Assembly (NCBI GenBank): GCA_002389295.1
Contig: DGOE01000001.1
Location: forward strand, 1-33,649
Source: Flavobacteriales bacterium UBA4474
Lineage (GTDB): Bacteria > Bacteroidota > Bacteroidia > Flavobacteriales_D > Sanyastnellaceae
Direction: 5' to 3'
DNA: 33,649 nucleotides
Part shown: positions 22,607 through 30,532 of the stretch, piece by piece
Position numbering within the stretch: position 1 is the stretch's first letter
How the letters are laid out: each line of letters starts with the position of its first letter
Notes under the pieces: generated by a model
Databases searched by the model: none
Told to the model about the DNA's origin: nothing
The model's input: only the letters and a program-made list of their open reading frames with translations
Made by a program: the position numbers and the translations under genes

Positions 22607-23110
22607 ATGCCCGAAGGAATCAGTCCACTCGACATCATCCTGGCCATTCCCATCCTCTGGGGCACCGTGCGCGGCATCAGACGCGGGCTGATTCTGGAGG
22701 TGACCGGACTGTTGGCGCTTTTCCTCGGGGCCTATGCCGCCCTTTTTGGTTCGGACATCGCCGCCGAATGGTTGGACGCCCACTATGCCATTGGCAAATC
22801 CTATATCGGCTTGGTGTCTTTTGCCGTCACCTTTCTGGCGGTGGCCATCGGGGTCCATCTGCTGGGCCGCATCCTCGAAAAGGTGGTCGACATCAGCGCA
22901 TTGAAGCCGTTGGACCGTTTGGGTGGCATGATTTTCTCTACCGGCAGAGCCTGGTTGTTTTGGTCCATTCTGCTGCTGGTCCTGCAGGGTTCGATTGGCA
23001 CGGATTGGCTTCCAGGAGAATGGATGGCCGACAGCCGGATCTGGCCTTGGCTGGATGGCACGGCGCGCACCCTGCTCCCCTTGATTGACCCCTGGATTCC
23101 CGAGCTCTGA
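22607..23110 (+). CDS. CvpA family membrane protein
   Basis: A 167-residue membrane protein of the CvpA/colicin V production family. It has the typical opening SPLDIILAIPILWGTVRGIRRGLILEVTGLLALFLGAYAALFG, then helices IGLVSFAVTFLAVAIGVHLLGRILEKVV and a third around WLFWSILLLVLQG, with the conserved LKPLDRLGGMIF loop between. Family members affect envelope homeostasis and colicin production in other bacteria; the molecular role is not settled. Transcribed divergently from the acetyltransferase, with promoter boxes sharing bases. Confidence 0.88.
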   Translation: MPEGISPLDIILAIPILWGTVRGIRRGLILEVTGLLALFLGAYAALFGSDIAAEWLDAHYAIGKSYIGLVSFAVTFLAVAIGVHLLGRILEKVVDISALKPLDRLGGMIFSTGRAWLFWSILLLVLQGSIGTDWLPGEWMADSRIWPWLDGTARTLLPLIDPWIPEL

Positions 23111-23164
23111 TTCCCTGTTGTCGGGTGTCGCACGGAGTGTAAATTGACCGCTCAAAGGCGGCGT

Positions 23165-24874
23165 TCACACCTGGACCTCCACGCCCAAATCACGGCCCAT
23201 GGCCGCGATGCGCGCGCCCAGTCCTTCCCACACTGCTGCGTGGGCCGTGCCCTCTGCCCAATCGCTCCGAACGGAGAAATAAAACTTGATCTTGGGCTCT
23301 GTCCCCGAAGGACGAGCCGTCACCATGGCGCCCGCATCTGTGAGGAACTGCACGACATTGCTCGGGGGCATACCGCCCCAACCCTCCAAGTGGTCCCGCA
23401 CCTCCGCAATGGACTCCCCTCCCAGAGACGCCGGGGGATTCGTCCGGAATCCCGCCATCATCTCGCGGATTTCATCTGCACCCTTGATTCCTTCGCGCTT
23501 GAGTGAAACCAGCGCCTCCCGGTACATGCCATAATGCCGGTGCAAGTCGCGGAGCCGGTCGAGCAGGGTCCGTCCTTTTTGCCACTCTACGTGGGCCATC
23601 TCCGCGATCATGGCCGCGGCGGCAATGGCGTCTTTGTCGCGGACCTCATCGCCCACCAAATACCCGTAGCTCTCTTCGCCACCCACCAAAAACTGGCCCT
23701 GCCCTTCTCGGGCGAGGATCTCAGCGGCAATCCACTTGAAGCCTGTCAACGTCTCGGCCACAGGGACGTCGAAAGCCTCGGCGATCTCGGAAATCAAGCG
23801 GGTCGTGACGATGGTCCGCGCCACGAAGTCACCCTCGGCCAGGCCTTCGTTGTCCGCCTTGGTGCGCAGCACGTACTGCACCAGCAGTGAGGCCATCTCA
23901 TTGCCGTTGAGCAACCTGAATTGTCCGTTGTCGTCGCGAACAGCGGCGCCCACCCGGTCGGCATCCGGGTCGGTGGCCAGGACGAGGTCTGCGCCTGTTT
24001 CTTCGGCCCGCTCCAGTGCCAAGCGCAAGGCGCTGGCCTCTTCCGGATTGGGGGATTCCACGGTCGGAAAGGCGCCATCCGGCGCTGCCTGTGCCGCCAA
24101 AACCTCCACGTTGCGAAAGCCGCAAGCCTCCAACGCTGGCGCCATGCTGACCGTTCCAGTGCCGTGCAAGGGCGAGTAGACGATGCTGAGGTCCGACCCT
24201 TCAGATTTCAGTCCGACGTCGCGCCTGTGCGATGCAATGGCCGCGTAGTAATCCTGGTCGATTTGGGCGGACATGGTCTTGATGCGCGGATTGTCCGCTG
24301 GGGCGCGTTTCACCGCTTCCAATCCCGCGACTGCGCGCACACAGGAAATAATGCCTTTGTCGTGGGGGGGCACGATTTGGCCACCATCGCCCCAATACAC
24401 CTTGTAACCGTTGTATTCCTTGGGGTTGTGACTGGCCGTGACCACGATGCCCGCTTGGCAACCCAACTGGCGGATGGCAAAACTGAGCTCCGGTGTGGGA
24501 CGCAGGCTTTCAAACACATGGGCGGTCATGCCGTTTCCGGCGAGAACCTCAGCCGCTACACGTGTAAACAAGTCGCTCCGGTGCCGGCTGTCGTGGGCGA
24601 TGGCCACGGCGATTTCACCACTGTGCTTTTCAGACAGGTAATCCGCCAAGCCTTGTGTGGCCATGGCGACAACGGCCACGTTCATGCGGTTGGTTCCCGG
24701 ACCCATCAGGCCGCGCATGCCCCCCGTTCCAAATTCGAGGTCCTGGTGGAAAGCCTCCAACAGGTCCGTGGGGTCAGGGTTGTCGAGCATGCTGCGGACC
24801 GCTGTGCGGGTGTCCTGCTCGTATGGCTCGCGGGTCCAAGCCTCGGCCCTGGCGCGGATGGCATCAGTGTTCAT
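23165..24874 (-). CDS. Phosphoglucomutase / phosphomannomutase
   Basis: A 569-residue alpha-D-phosphohexomutase interconverting hexose 1- and 6-phosphates. The N-terminus FGTGGMRGLMGPGTNRMN is typical of the longer PGM/PMM forms. The phosphoserine loop is VVTASHNPKEYNGYKVYW (Ser148), the metal loop is DPDADRVGA near residue 300, the sugar-binding loop is VGGEESYGYLVGD, and the phosphate-binding end is RPSGTEPKIKFYFSV. Substrate choice (glucose or mannose) is unresolved. It follows a dTDP-rhamnose reductase-type gene, consistent with surface-sugar synthesis. Its promoter-like box begins with the stop of that gene. Confidence 0.94.
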   Translation of the reverse strand: MNTDAIRARAEAWTREPYEQDTRTAVRSMLDNPDPTDLLEAFHQDLEFGTGGMRGLMGPGTNRMNVAVVAMATQGLADYLSEKHSGEIAVAIAHDSRHRSDLFTRVAAEVLAGNGMTAHVFESLRPTPELSFAIRQLGCQAGIVVTASHNPKEYNGYKVYWGDGGQIVPPHDKGIISCVRAVAGLEAVKRAPADNPRIKTMSAQIDQDYYAAIASHRRDVGLKSEGSDLSIVYSPLHGTGTVSMAPALEACGFRNVEVLAAQAAPDGAFPTVESPNPEEASALRLALERAEETGADLVLATDPDADRVGAAVRDDNGQFRLLNGNEMASLLVQYVLRTKADNEGLAEGDFVARTIVTTRLISEIAEAFDVPVAETLTGFKWIAAEILAREGQGQFLVGGEESYGYLVGDEVRDKDAIAAAAMIAEMAHVEWQKGRTLLDRLRDLHRHYGMYREALVSLKREGIKGADEIREMMAGFRTNPPASLGGESIAEVRDHLEGWGGMPPSNVVQFLTDAGAMVTARPSGTEPKIKFYFSVRSDWAEGTAHAAVWEGLGARIAAMGRDLGVEVQV

Positions 24875-24878
24875 GGGT

Positions 24879-24886
24879 CAAATTCA
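24879..24886 (-). promoter_or_regulatory. -7-like box TGAATTTG of the phosphomutase gene, overlapping the rfbD stop
   Basis: Starts with the TGA stop of the reductase gene, one mismatch (A to G) to TAnnTTTG, and ends 4 nt before the ATG at 24874. Confidence 0.4.
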
Positions 24887-25771
24887 GGAAGGTTCGGTCA
24901 TGGCAAATTTCGCACCCAAACAGCGTTCGAGTGCCTGCTCCCACGAAATGGGTGGCTTTTTCAGCCGGGCAAAAAATGCGCGTTCATCCAATTTGCTGTA
25001 AGTCGGGCGGGTGGCTGCCGTGGGAAAAGCGTCCGAGCTCACGGGGGTGACTTCAACATGCGGCGCCCTGTGGCGCATGATGGCTGAAGCAAAACCGTGC
25101 CAGCTGGTGATCCCCGCATGCCCGTAATGGTGCACCCCGGCCGTCGCGCCAGGTTCATCCGCCTCCAAGCGGGCCCATTGCAGCAAGTCCTGCGCAAAAT
25201 CTCCCGCATGCGTGGGACAGCCCAACTGGTCCTCCACCACGGTCAGCGTGTCGCGTTCGGAGGCCAGGCGCAACATGGTGTTCAGGAAGTTCCGCCCTGC
25301 CCTGTCGTACAGCCAGCCCACCCTCACGATGGAGGCGCTGGGCAGGGCTTCGAGGAGGGCTGTTTCTCCGGCCAATTTGCTGGCCCCGTATACGCCGGTG
25401 GGGCCGGTGGGGTCGGCCGGTAAATAGGGACGTGTCCCGCGGCCATTGAAGACGTAGTCTGTGCTGATGTGGATGACGCCTATGCCGCGCTCGGCGCAGG
25501 CTTTGCCGATGTGGCCCGGGGCGGCGCCATTGACCATAAAGGCGGTATCTGCATCGCTTTCAGCAGCATCAACGGCCGTGTAAGCCGCGCAACTGATGAC
25601 CAGGTCCGGCTCAAGGGCATCGAGTGCAGCCGGAATGGAGGCCGGTTGGGAGAGGTCCATCTGGTCTCTGCCGCAATCCAAGAGGGTCATCCCCGCGGCG
25701 GCGGGGGTGTCCGACAAGGCGCACAATCTGCCGCCCAGCTGCCCCGTTGTTCCTGTAACCGCTACGCGCAT
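24884..25771 (-). CDS. rfbD: dTDP-4-dehydrorhamnose reductase
   Basis: A 295-residue extended SDR of the RmlD/RfbD type, last step of dTDP-L-rhamnose synthesis. The cofactor motif is VAVTGTTGQLGGRLC at residues 3-17. Then come DLVISCAAYTAVDAAESDADTAFMVNG, VIHISTDYVFNGRGTRPY and the catalytic YGASKLAGE (Tyr and Lys). VRVGWLYDRAGRNFLNTMLRL, DQLGCPTHAGDFAQ and the C-terminal THP-like region (FPTAATRPTYSKLDE) complete the family pattern. The start at 25771 follows from the nucleotide motif and a box 4 nt upstream. No other rml genes are in the window. Confidence 0.92.
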   Translation of the reverse strand: MRVAVTGTTGQLGGRLCALSDTPAAAGMTLLDCGRDQMDLSQPASIPAALDALEPDLVISCAAYTAVDAAESDADTAFMVNGAAPGHIGKACAERGIGVIHISTDYVFNGRGTRPYLPADPTGPTGVYGASKLAGETALLEALPSASIVRVGWLYDRAGRNFLNTMLRLASERDTLTVVEDQLGCPTHAGDFAQDLLQWARLEADEPGATAGVHHYGHAGITSWHGFASAIMRHRAPHVEVTPVSSDAFPTAATRPTYSKLDERAFFARLKKPPISWEQALERCLGAKFAMTEPS

Positions 25772-25775
25772 GCAA

Positions 25776-25783
25776 CAAAGAAA
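25776..25783 (-). promoter_or_regulatory. -7-like box TTTCTTTG of rfbD
   Basis: One mismatch (A to T) to TAnnTTTG, ending 4 nt before the ATG at 25771. Confidence 0.35.
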
Positions 25784-25844
25784 AGGACGCGCCCCACGTT
25801 TTTGGCACGCCATGTGCAGTGCTGTTCACCAAACCACGTTCACC

Positions 25845-26540
25845 ATGCGCACATTGCACTCCTCCCTCTCACCGTCGCTCTTCAGAGTAGCCGCCCTGTT
25901 TTGCGGCCTCTTGGTTTTCACGCACGCCCAAGGCCAGCAACGGGGGCGGATGTCCTCATGCAATGGATGCAGCGGACGCTTTGGTGGCGCAGGCGCCTTT
26001 GAATTGGCTGTGGGTCCGGCCTTGCTGCTGGATGACGGCAGCGGATTTGGGCGGCCCCAGGCCAACATCGCTTTCTTTAGCCGCCAGCGCAGCCCATTCA
26101 AGACCGGCGTTCGGTTGGGCGTGGTGGGCTTGGGCAGCGAGGTGGCCGGTGCCCTGGGATCGGAGGGCCAATCCACGCGCTACCGGAGTTTCATGCCCGA
26201 ATTGAGCGGCTTGCTGCGGCTCGACCCCTTCCGCGGAAGGTTCCGCCCCTTTGTAGAAGGCGAGCTGGGCTTGGCGGCATCGGTGATGGACGTGCGCGAC
26301 TTTGACGCTGAAGGGGAGCGCACCGAGCACGGCATACCGGGCCTCGATGCCGGACTGAACTACGGATGGTCCGCCGGCGCCCGAGTGAGGATGGGTGGTT
26401 CGGCGTATTTGCTGTTGCGCTATGGAAGCAAAATGGGGACGGCCTTGGAGCTCCACGATGTGGAGAGTGCCACGCCTGCTGCTTCGGTTCTGGCCCCGAA
26501 CCGCCGCGACATGTCCTTGGGATTGAGCTTGGGGTTCTGA
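25845..26540 (+). CDS. Predicted outer-membrane beta-barrel protein, unknown function
   Basis: A 231-residue protein I do not recognise. It has a signal peptide (SLFRVAALFCGLLVFTHAQG, cleavage near AQG-QQ), then a short cysteine-bearing stretch SSCNGCSGRFGG, and a body of alternating hydrophobic strands with glycines (KTGVRLGVVGLGSEVAG, PFVEGELGLAASVMDV, LNYGWSAGARVRMGG, SAYLLLRYGSKMG). It ends in MSLGLSLGF, with a terminal aromatic residue as in outer-membrane barrels. An in-frame ATG at 25812 would add 11 residues and lengthen the n-region; I prefer 25845. No clear promoter box was found at the usual spacing. Its stop lies 4 nt from the convergent permease stop. Confidence 0.7.
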   Translation: MRTLHSSLSPSLFRVAALFCGLLVFTHAQGQQRGRMSSCNGCSGRFGGAGAFELAVGPALLLDDGSGFGRPQANIAFFSRQRSPFKTGVRLGVVGLGSEVAGALGSEGQSTRYRSFMPELSGLLRLDPFRGRFRPFVEGELGLAASVMDVRDFDAEGERTEHGIPGLDAGLNYGWSAGARVRMGGSAYLLLRYGSKMGTALELHDVESATPAASVLAPNRRDMSLGLSLGF

Positions 26541-26544
26541 GCAA

Positions 26545-27783
26545 TCAGGCAGCCCGCATGGCATCCACCGGGTCCATTCTGGCTGCCTGCAACGCCGGGG
26601 CCAATCCGGCGATGATGCCGCTCACCACAGCGATGCCCAGCCCGAGCAAAAAGCGGTTCGCTCCCAAGACCAGCGAGAAGCCGTCAGAGAAGAAATTGAC
26701 CATCGCCACCAGCAAGGCCACGGCCAACAGCGCCATCAAGGCGCCGATGATGCACAGCGCCACGGCTTCGGTCAGAAACTGGGCCAGCACAAAGCTCCGC
26801 TTGGCGCCGAGCGCCTTTTGAACCCCGATCAACGGTGTGCGCTCCTTTACGGAAACAAACATGATGTTGGCGACGGAGAAGCACCCGATCAGGATGGCAA
26901 ACGCGCCAATGAACCACACGCCGTACTCGAGGCGGCCGAATATGACATCGATGAATGCGGTCAGCATTTCCACCTCGTTGATCGCAAAGTCATTCTCATC
27001 GCGCGGGTGCAAACGGCGCAAGGGGCGGTAGGCCGCAATGACCTCCCCTTTCAACGTCTCCAGGTCCACGTCTTCCGCGGCCCGGATGAGGATGCTCGAT
27101 TTGGCCGCTCGAAAATTGATGAGCTGGCGGCCAAAAGTCACGGAAATGAAGGCCACGTTGTCGAATCCGTCACCGACCAGGGACGCCCCCTCTTTGGACA
27201 GGATGCCGATGATGCGCACCTGCCGCCCATCGATGGTGCAGCGCGCGCCCAGCGCCCCTCCTTCTGGAAACAGGCGATCGGTGATGTCGCGCCCCAACAC
27301 CACCACCGGGGTGCCCGCCTGCATCTCTCTGTTGGTGAAAAACCGGCCCGACTCGAGGTTGACCTCAATCGCGTCGGGATATTCCATGGTCACGGCTGCC
27401 AGCCGCGCGCCTTCAAAATTGCTGCTGCCCCTTTCAATGGTGCTCATGGAACCCGTCTGAAAGGCAATGCTGCGCGCAGAAGGCAAACGGCCCTGGAGCA
27501 ATTCGGCGTCTTGCATCGTCGGGTCCTGCCGCACAGCGTATTTCCACCAGGGATAGCCAGCAGAAAAGGTCCACGGCATTTTTTCGACAAACAACACATC
27601 GCTCCGAACGGAACTGAAGATGCCCTTGAGGTTTTCCTCCAGTGAATCGGATACCGCAAAGACGGCCGTGATCATGAAAATGCCGATCATGACCCCGAGC
27701 AGCGAAAGCAATGTTCGGAGCCGGTTCGTCACCAGCGCCTGCCAGGCCTGAATAAAACTCTCAACGAACAGCCTGCGTGACAT
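26545..27783 (-). CDS. MacB-type ABC transporter permease (FtsX family)
   Basis: A 412-residue permease with the MacB architecture. The N-terminal helix region is SFIQAWQALVTNRLRTLLSLLGVMIGIFMITAVFAV, whose NRLRTLLSLLGVMIGI is the family hallmark. A periplasmic MacB_PCD domain follows at about 45-260 (including RDITDRLFPEGGALGARCTIDGRQVRIIGILSKEG). The FtsX part has three helices, starting with VWFIGAFAILIGCFSVANIMFVSVKERTPLIGVQKALGAKR. Likely exports or moves lipophilic or lipoprotein cargo with an ATPase encoded elsewhere. Transcribed divergently from purH; promoter TAGCTTAG ends 5 nt before the ATG. Confidence 0.92.
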   Translation of the reverse strand: MSRRLFVESFIQAWQALVTNRLRTLLSLLGVMIGIFMITAVFAVSDSLEENLKGIFSSVRSDVLFVEKMPWTFSAGYPWWKYAVRQDPTMQDAELLQGRLPSARSIAFQTGSMSTIERGSSNFEGARLAAVTMEYPDAIEVNLESGRFFTNREMQAGTPVVVLGRDITDRLFPEGGALGARCTIDGRQVRIIGILSKEGASLVGDGFDNVAFISVTFGRQLINFRAAKSSILIRAAEDVDLETLKGEVIAAYRPLRRLHPRDENDFAINEVEMLTAFIDVIFGRLEYGVWFIGAFAILIGCFSVANIMFVSVKERTPLIGVQKALGAKRSFVLAQFLTEAVALCIIGALMALLAVALLVAMVNFFSDGFSLVLGANRFLLGLGIAVVSGIIAGLAPALQAARMDPVDAMRAA

Positions 27784-27788
27784 GTCTG

Positions 27789-27796
27789 CTAAGCTA
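27789..27796 (-). promoter_or_regulatory. -7-like box TAGCTTAG of the MacB-type permease gene
   Basis: One mismatch (T to A) to TAnnTTTG, followed by the spacer CAGAC and the ATG. The same CAGAC spacer follows the acetyltransferase box at 22585. Confidence 0.35.
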
Positions 27797-27832
27797 CATA
27801 CCCAAGGGTTGGAGCAGGAGGCCCGTGTCGTC

Positions 27833-27840
27833 TAATTTCG
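27833..27840 (+). promoter_or_regulatory. -7 box TAATTTCG of purH
   Basis: One T to C change from TAnnTTTG, 25 nt before the purH ATG, giving a short leader. Confidence 0.45.
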
Positions 27841-27865
27841 CCGCTTCTCTTTGATCCCTTCCATC

Positions 27866-29389
27866 ATGGAACGCCCCATCCGCCGCGCCCTCATTTCCGT
27901 CTTTCACAAAGAAGGGCTCGCACCCATCGTAGACCGCCTCCACGCCCACGGCGTAGAGATCCTCTCCACGGGTGGCACACAGCGCGCCATAGAAGCGCTC
28001 GGGGCCAAAGTGACCCCCGTAGAATCGGTCACCCACACTGCAGAAATGCTCGGTGGTCGGGTGAAGACCCTGCACCCGATGGTGTTTGGTGGCATCCTGG
28101 CCCGCCGCGATTTCGCCCCGGATGACGTGGATGTGGCCGACCACGGCATTGGCCCCATCGACCTGGTCATTGTGGACCTCTACCCGTTTGAGGAAACCCT
28201 CGCTTCGGGAGCAGATGAGGGCGAGATCATCGAGAAAATCGACATCGGTGGCATCGCTTTGATCCGCGCCGCGGCCAAGAATTTCAGGGACGTGGTGTGC
28301 ATCCCTTCGCGGGGGCAGTACGCGGACCTGGTGGCGGCTTTGGGTGATGGCATGAAAACCGACCTGGACTTCCGCAGGCAAATGGCGGGGGCGGCATTTG
28401 GCGTGTCCTCCGGTTACGACGCTGCCATCGGAAAATGGGTGCGGGAAGGCGGCAACGGCGCGGTGCTTTCACTGCTGGAGACCACGCAGACGCCCTTGCG
28501 CTATGGTGAAAACCCCCACCAGCAAGGCGCTTTTTACGGAGACATGGCGGGGCTGTTTTCGCAGCACAATGGCAAGGCCTTGAGCTACAACAACCTCTTG
28601 GATGTGGATGCCGCCGTGCAGCTCATGGCTGAATTCAAGGCTGATGGCCCCACCATAGCCATCCTCAAGCACAACAACGCCTGCGGTTTGTCGACCCGAG
28701 ATACCCTGGCACAGGCCTACACGGATGCCCTCGCGGGAGACCCGGTCTCCGCATTTGGCGGCGTGGTGATCTCCAACCGCCCCCTCGATCTGGAAACGGC
28801 AGAGGCGCTGCACACGTTGTTCTGCGAGGTGGTCATTGCCCCCTCATTTGCACCCGAGGCATTGGCTTTGCTCAGCGGAAAGAAAAACCGCATCCTGCTC
28901 GAGCAGCACCGCTGGCCCACGGCCGAACGCCTCGTGCGGAGCGCCTTGGGCGGTTATCTCGTGCAGCAGCCCGATGCCCAGGTGGAAGGTCCGGAAGCAT
29001 TTACCTGTGCCACCCAGGCCGCGCCATCAGATGACCAGTTGCAAGACCTGGCTTTTGCCCTCAAACTGTGCAAGCACACCCGCTCCAATACCATCGTCCT
29101 TGCCAAGGATGGCCAATTGCTGGCCAGTGGGACGGGGCAAACCTCGCGCGTGGACGCGTTGAACCAAGCTGTGGACAAGGCCCGAAGAATGGGTTTCGAC
29201 CTCGACGGCGCCGTCATGGCCAGCGATGCCTTCTTCCCTTTCCCTGACTGCGTTGAAATCGCCAAACAGGCTGGTATTGCTGCCGTTGTGCAGCCTGGAG
29301 GCTCCATCAAAGACGGTGAAAGTGTGGCGTATTGTGACGCCCAAGGCATGGCCATGGTCATGACCGGCGTGCGCCATTTCCGCCACTGA
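27866..29389 (+). CDS. purH: Bifunctional AICAR formyltransferase / IMP cyclohydrolase
   Basis: A 507-residue PurH, performing the last two steps of IMP synthesis. The N-terminal IMP cyclohydrolase (MGS-like) domain has RRALISVFHKEGLAPIVDRLHAHGVEILSTGGTQRAI, ESVTHTAEMLGGRVKTLHPMVFGGILARR and DLVIVDLYPFEET. The transformylase domain has LRYGENPHQQGAFY, the catalytic KHNNACG at about residues 268-274, DPVSAFGGVVISNRPLD, KLCKHTRSNTIVLAKDGQL and the end DAFFPFPDCVEIAKQAGIAAVVQPGGSIKD. The ATG at 27866 is chosen; an in-frame TTG at 27851 would add five residues. Next to mreB, as in many Bacteroidota. Confidence 0.96.
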   Translation: MERPIRRALISVFHKEGLAPIVDRLHAHGVEILSTGGTQRAIEALGAKVTPVESVTHTAEMLGGRVKTLHPMVFGGILARRDFAPDDVDVADHGIGPIDLVIVDLYPFEETLASGADEGEIIEKIDIGGIALIRAAAKNFRDVVCIPSRGQYADLVAALGDGMKTDLDFRRQMAGAAFGVSSGYDAAIGKWVREGGNGAVLSLLETTQTPLRYGENPHQQGAFYGDMAGLFSQHNGKALSYNNLLDVDAAVQLMAEFKADGPTIAILKHNNACGLSTRDTLAQAYTDALAGDPVSAFGGVVISNRPLDLETAEALHTLFCEVVIAPSFAPEALALLSGKKNRILLEQHRWPTAERLVRSALGGYLVQQPDAQVEGPEAFTCATQAAPSDDQLQDLAFALKLCKHTRSNTIVLAKDGQLLASGTGQTSRVDALNQAVDKARRMGFDLDGAVMASDAFFPFPDCVEIAKQAGIAAVVQPGGSIKDGESVAYCDAQGMAMVMTGVRHFRH

Positions 29390-29479
29390 TTTTTGACAGC
29401 CAGCCCGTTTTCAGGCTTATCCACGGACCAAAGTGTTGATTCTTCCACAACAGGGGGTGTTATGCGGCCGTTAATCCAC

Positions 29480-29487
29480 CAAATTTG
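29480..29487 (+). promoter_or_regulatory. -7-like box CAAATTTG before mreB
   Basis: One mismatch (T to C) to TAnnTTTG, 6 nt before the ATG at 29494. The 104-nt gap also holds TTATCCACG (from about 29418) and TTCCACAAC, which resemble DnaA boxes. Confidence 0.35.
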
Positions 29488-29493
29488 GTAGCA

Positions 29494-30519
29494 ATGGGCC
29501 TGTTCAACTTTTTCATGCAAGAGATCGCCATCGATCTCGGTACTGCAAACACTGTGATCTACTACGAGGACCAGGTGGTTGTGGATGAACCTTCCATCGT
29601 GGCCAAGGACCGCGCGTCAAACAAAACCGTGGCCATCGGCAGGCAAGCCCAGCAGATGCACGGAAAGACGCACGAGAACATCAAAACCGTGCGCCCCCTC
29701 AAGGACGGTGTGATCGCCGATTTCCAAAGCGCGGAGGACATGATCAAGGGCATGATCCGGATGATTCAGCGCCGGAGAAGCTTGTTCAACCCGACGCTCC
29801 GCATGGTCATTTGCATCCCTTCGGGCATTACGGAAGTGGAAAAACGCGCCGTCAAGGACAGCGCCGAGCATGCGGGAGCCAAGGAAGTCTTCCTCATCCA
29901 CGAACCCATGGCGGCTGCCATCGGTATCGGCATCGATGTGGAAGAACCGATGGGCAACATGATCATCGACATCGGCGGCGGCACCTCTGAAATCGCCGTC
30001 ATCGCATTGGGTGGCATCGTGACCGACAAGAACATCCGCGTGGCGGGGGATGAATTCACCCAGGATATCGAGGAGTACATGCGGCGCCAGCACAACATCC
30101 TCGTGGGTGAGCGGACGGCGGAGCAGATCAAGATCGAAGTGGGCAGTGCCCTGACTGAACTCGATGAGCCACCAGAGGACTACGCTGTGCGCGGCCGGGA
30201 CCTCATGACCGGTATTCCCAAGGAGATCCTCGTGAGCTATGCCGAAATCGCCATGGCTTTGGACAAGTCCATTTCCAAGATTGAAGAAGCCATCCTGAGC
30301 TGCTTGGAGAACACCCCGCCAGAGCTCTCTGCGGACATCTACAAGACCGGCATCTTCCTGGCCGGTGGAGGTGCGCTTCTCCGCGGATTGGACAAGCGGA
30401 TCAGCTCCAAAACAAGGCTTCCGGTCCACGTGGCCGAGGAGCCGCTGAGGGCTGTGGCCCGGGGAACGGCCATCGCACTCAAGAATGTCGAGAATTTCGC
30501 CTTCCTGATGCGCGAGTGA
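29494..30519 (+). CDS. mreB: Rod shape-determining protein MreB
   Basis: A 341-residue bacterial actin that organises lateral cell-wall synthesis beneath the inner membrane. The N-terminal GLFNFFMQEIAIDLGTANTVIYY combines an amphipathic membrane-binding stretch with phosphate loop 1. IGRQAQQMHGKTHENIKTVRPLKDGVIADF, VICIPSGITEVEKRAVKDSAEHAGAKEVFLIHEPMAAAIGIG, IIDIGGGTSEIAVIALGGIV (phosphate loop 2), and GIFLAGGGALLRGLDKRI (adenosine site) complete the actin fold. An in-frame TTG nine bases upstream (29485) is less likely than the ATG. First gene of mreBCD-mrdA. Confidence 0.97.
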   Translation: MGLFNFFMQEIAIDLGTANTVIYYEDQVVVDEPSIVAKDRASNKTVAIGRQAQQMHGKTHENIKTVRPLKDGVIADFQSAEDMIKGMIRMIQRRRSLFNPTLRMVICIPSGITEVEKRAVKDSAEHAGAKEVFLIHEPMAAAIGIGIDVEEPMGNMIIDIGGGTSEIAVIALGGIVTDKNIRVAGDEFTQDIEEYMRRQHNILVGERTAEQIKIEVGSALTELDEPPEDYAVRGRDLMTGIPKEILVSYAEIAMALDKSISKIEEAILSCLENTPPELSADIYKTGIFLAGGGALLRGLDKRISSKTRLPVHVAEEPLRAVARGTAIALKNVENFAFLMRE

Positions 30520-30532
30520 GCCTGGCCTGCTG

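Noticed and set aside
22580..23155. N-terminal extension of the acetyltransferase (355-codon reading)
   Set aside because: The extra codons lie antisense to cvpA and show no domain; the GNAT fold starts right after the ATG at 22579, which has a perfect promoter box.
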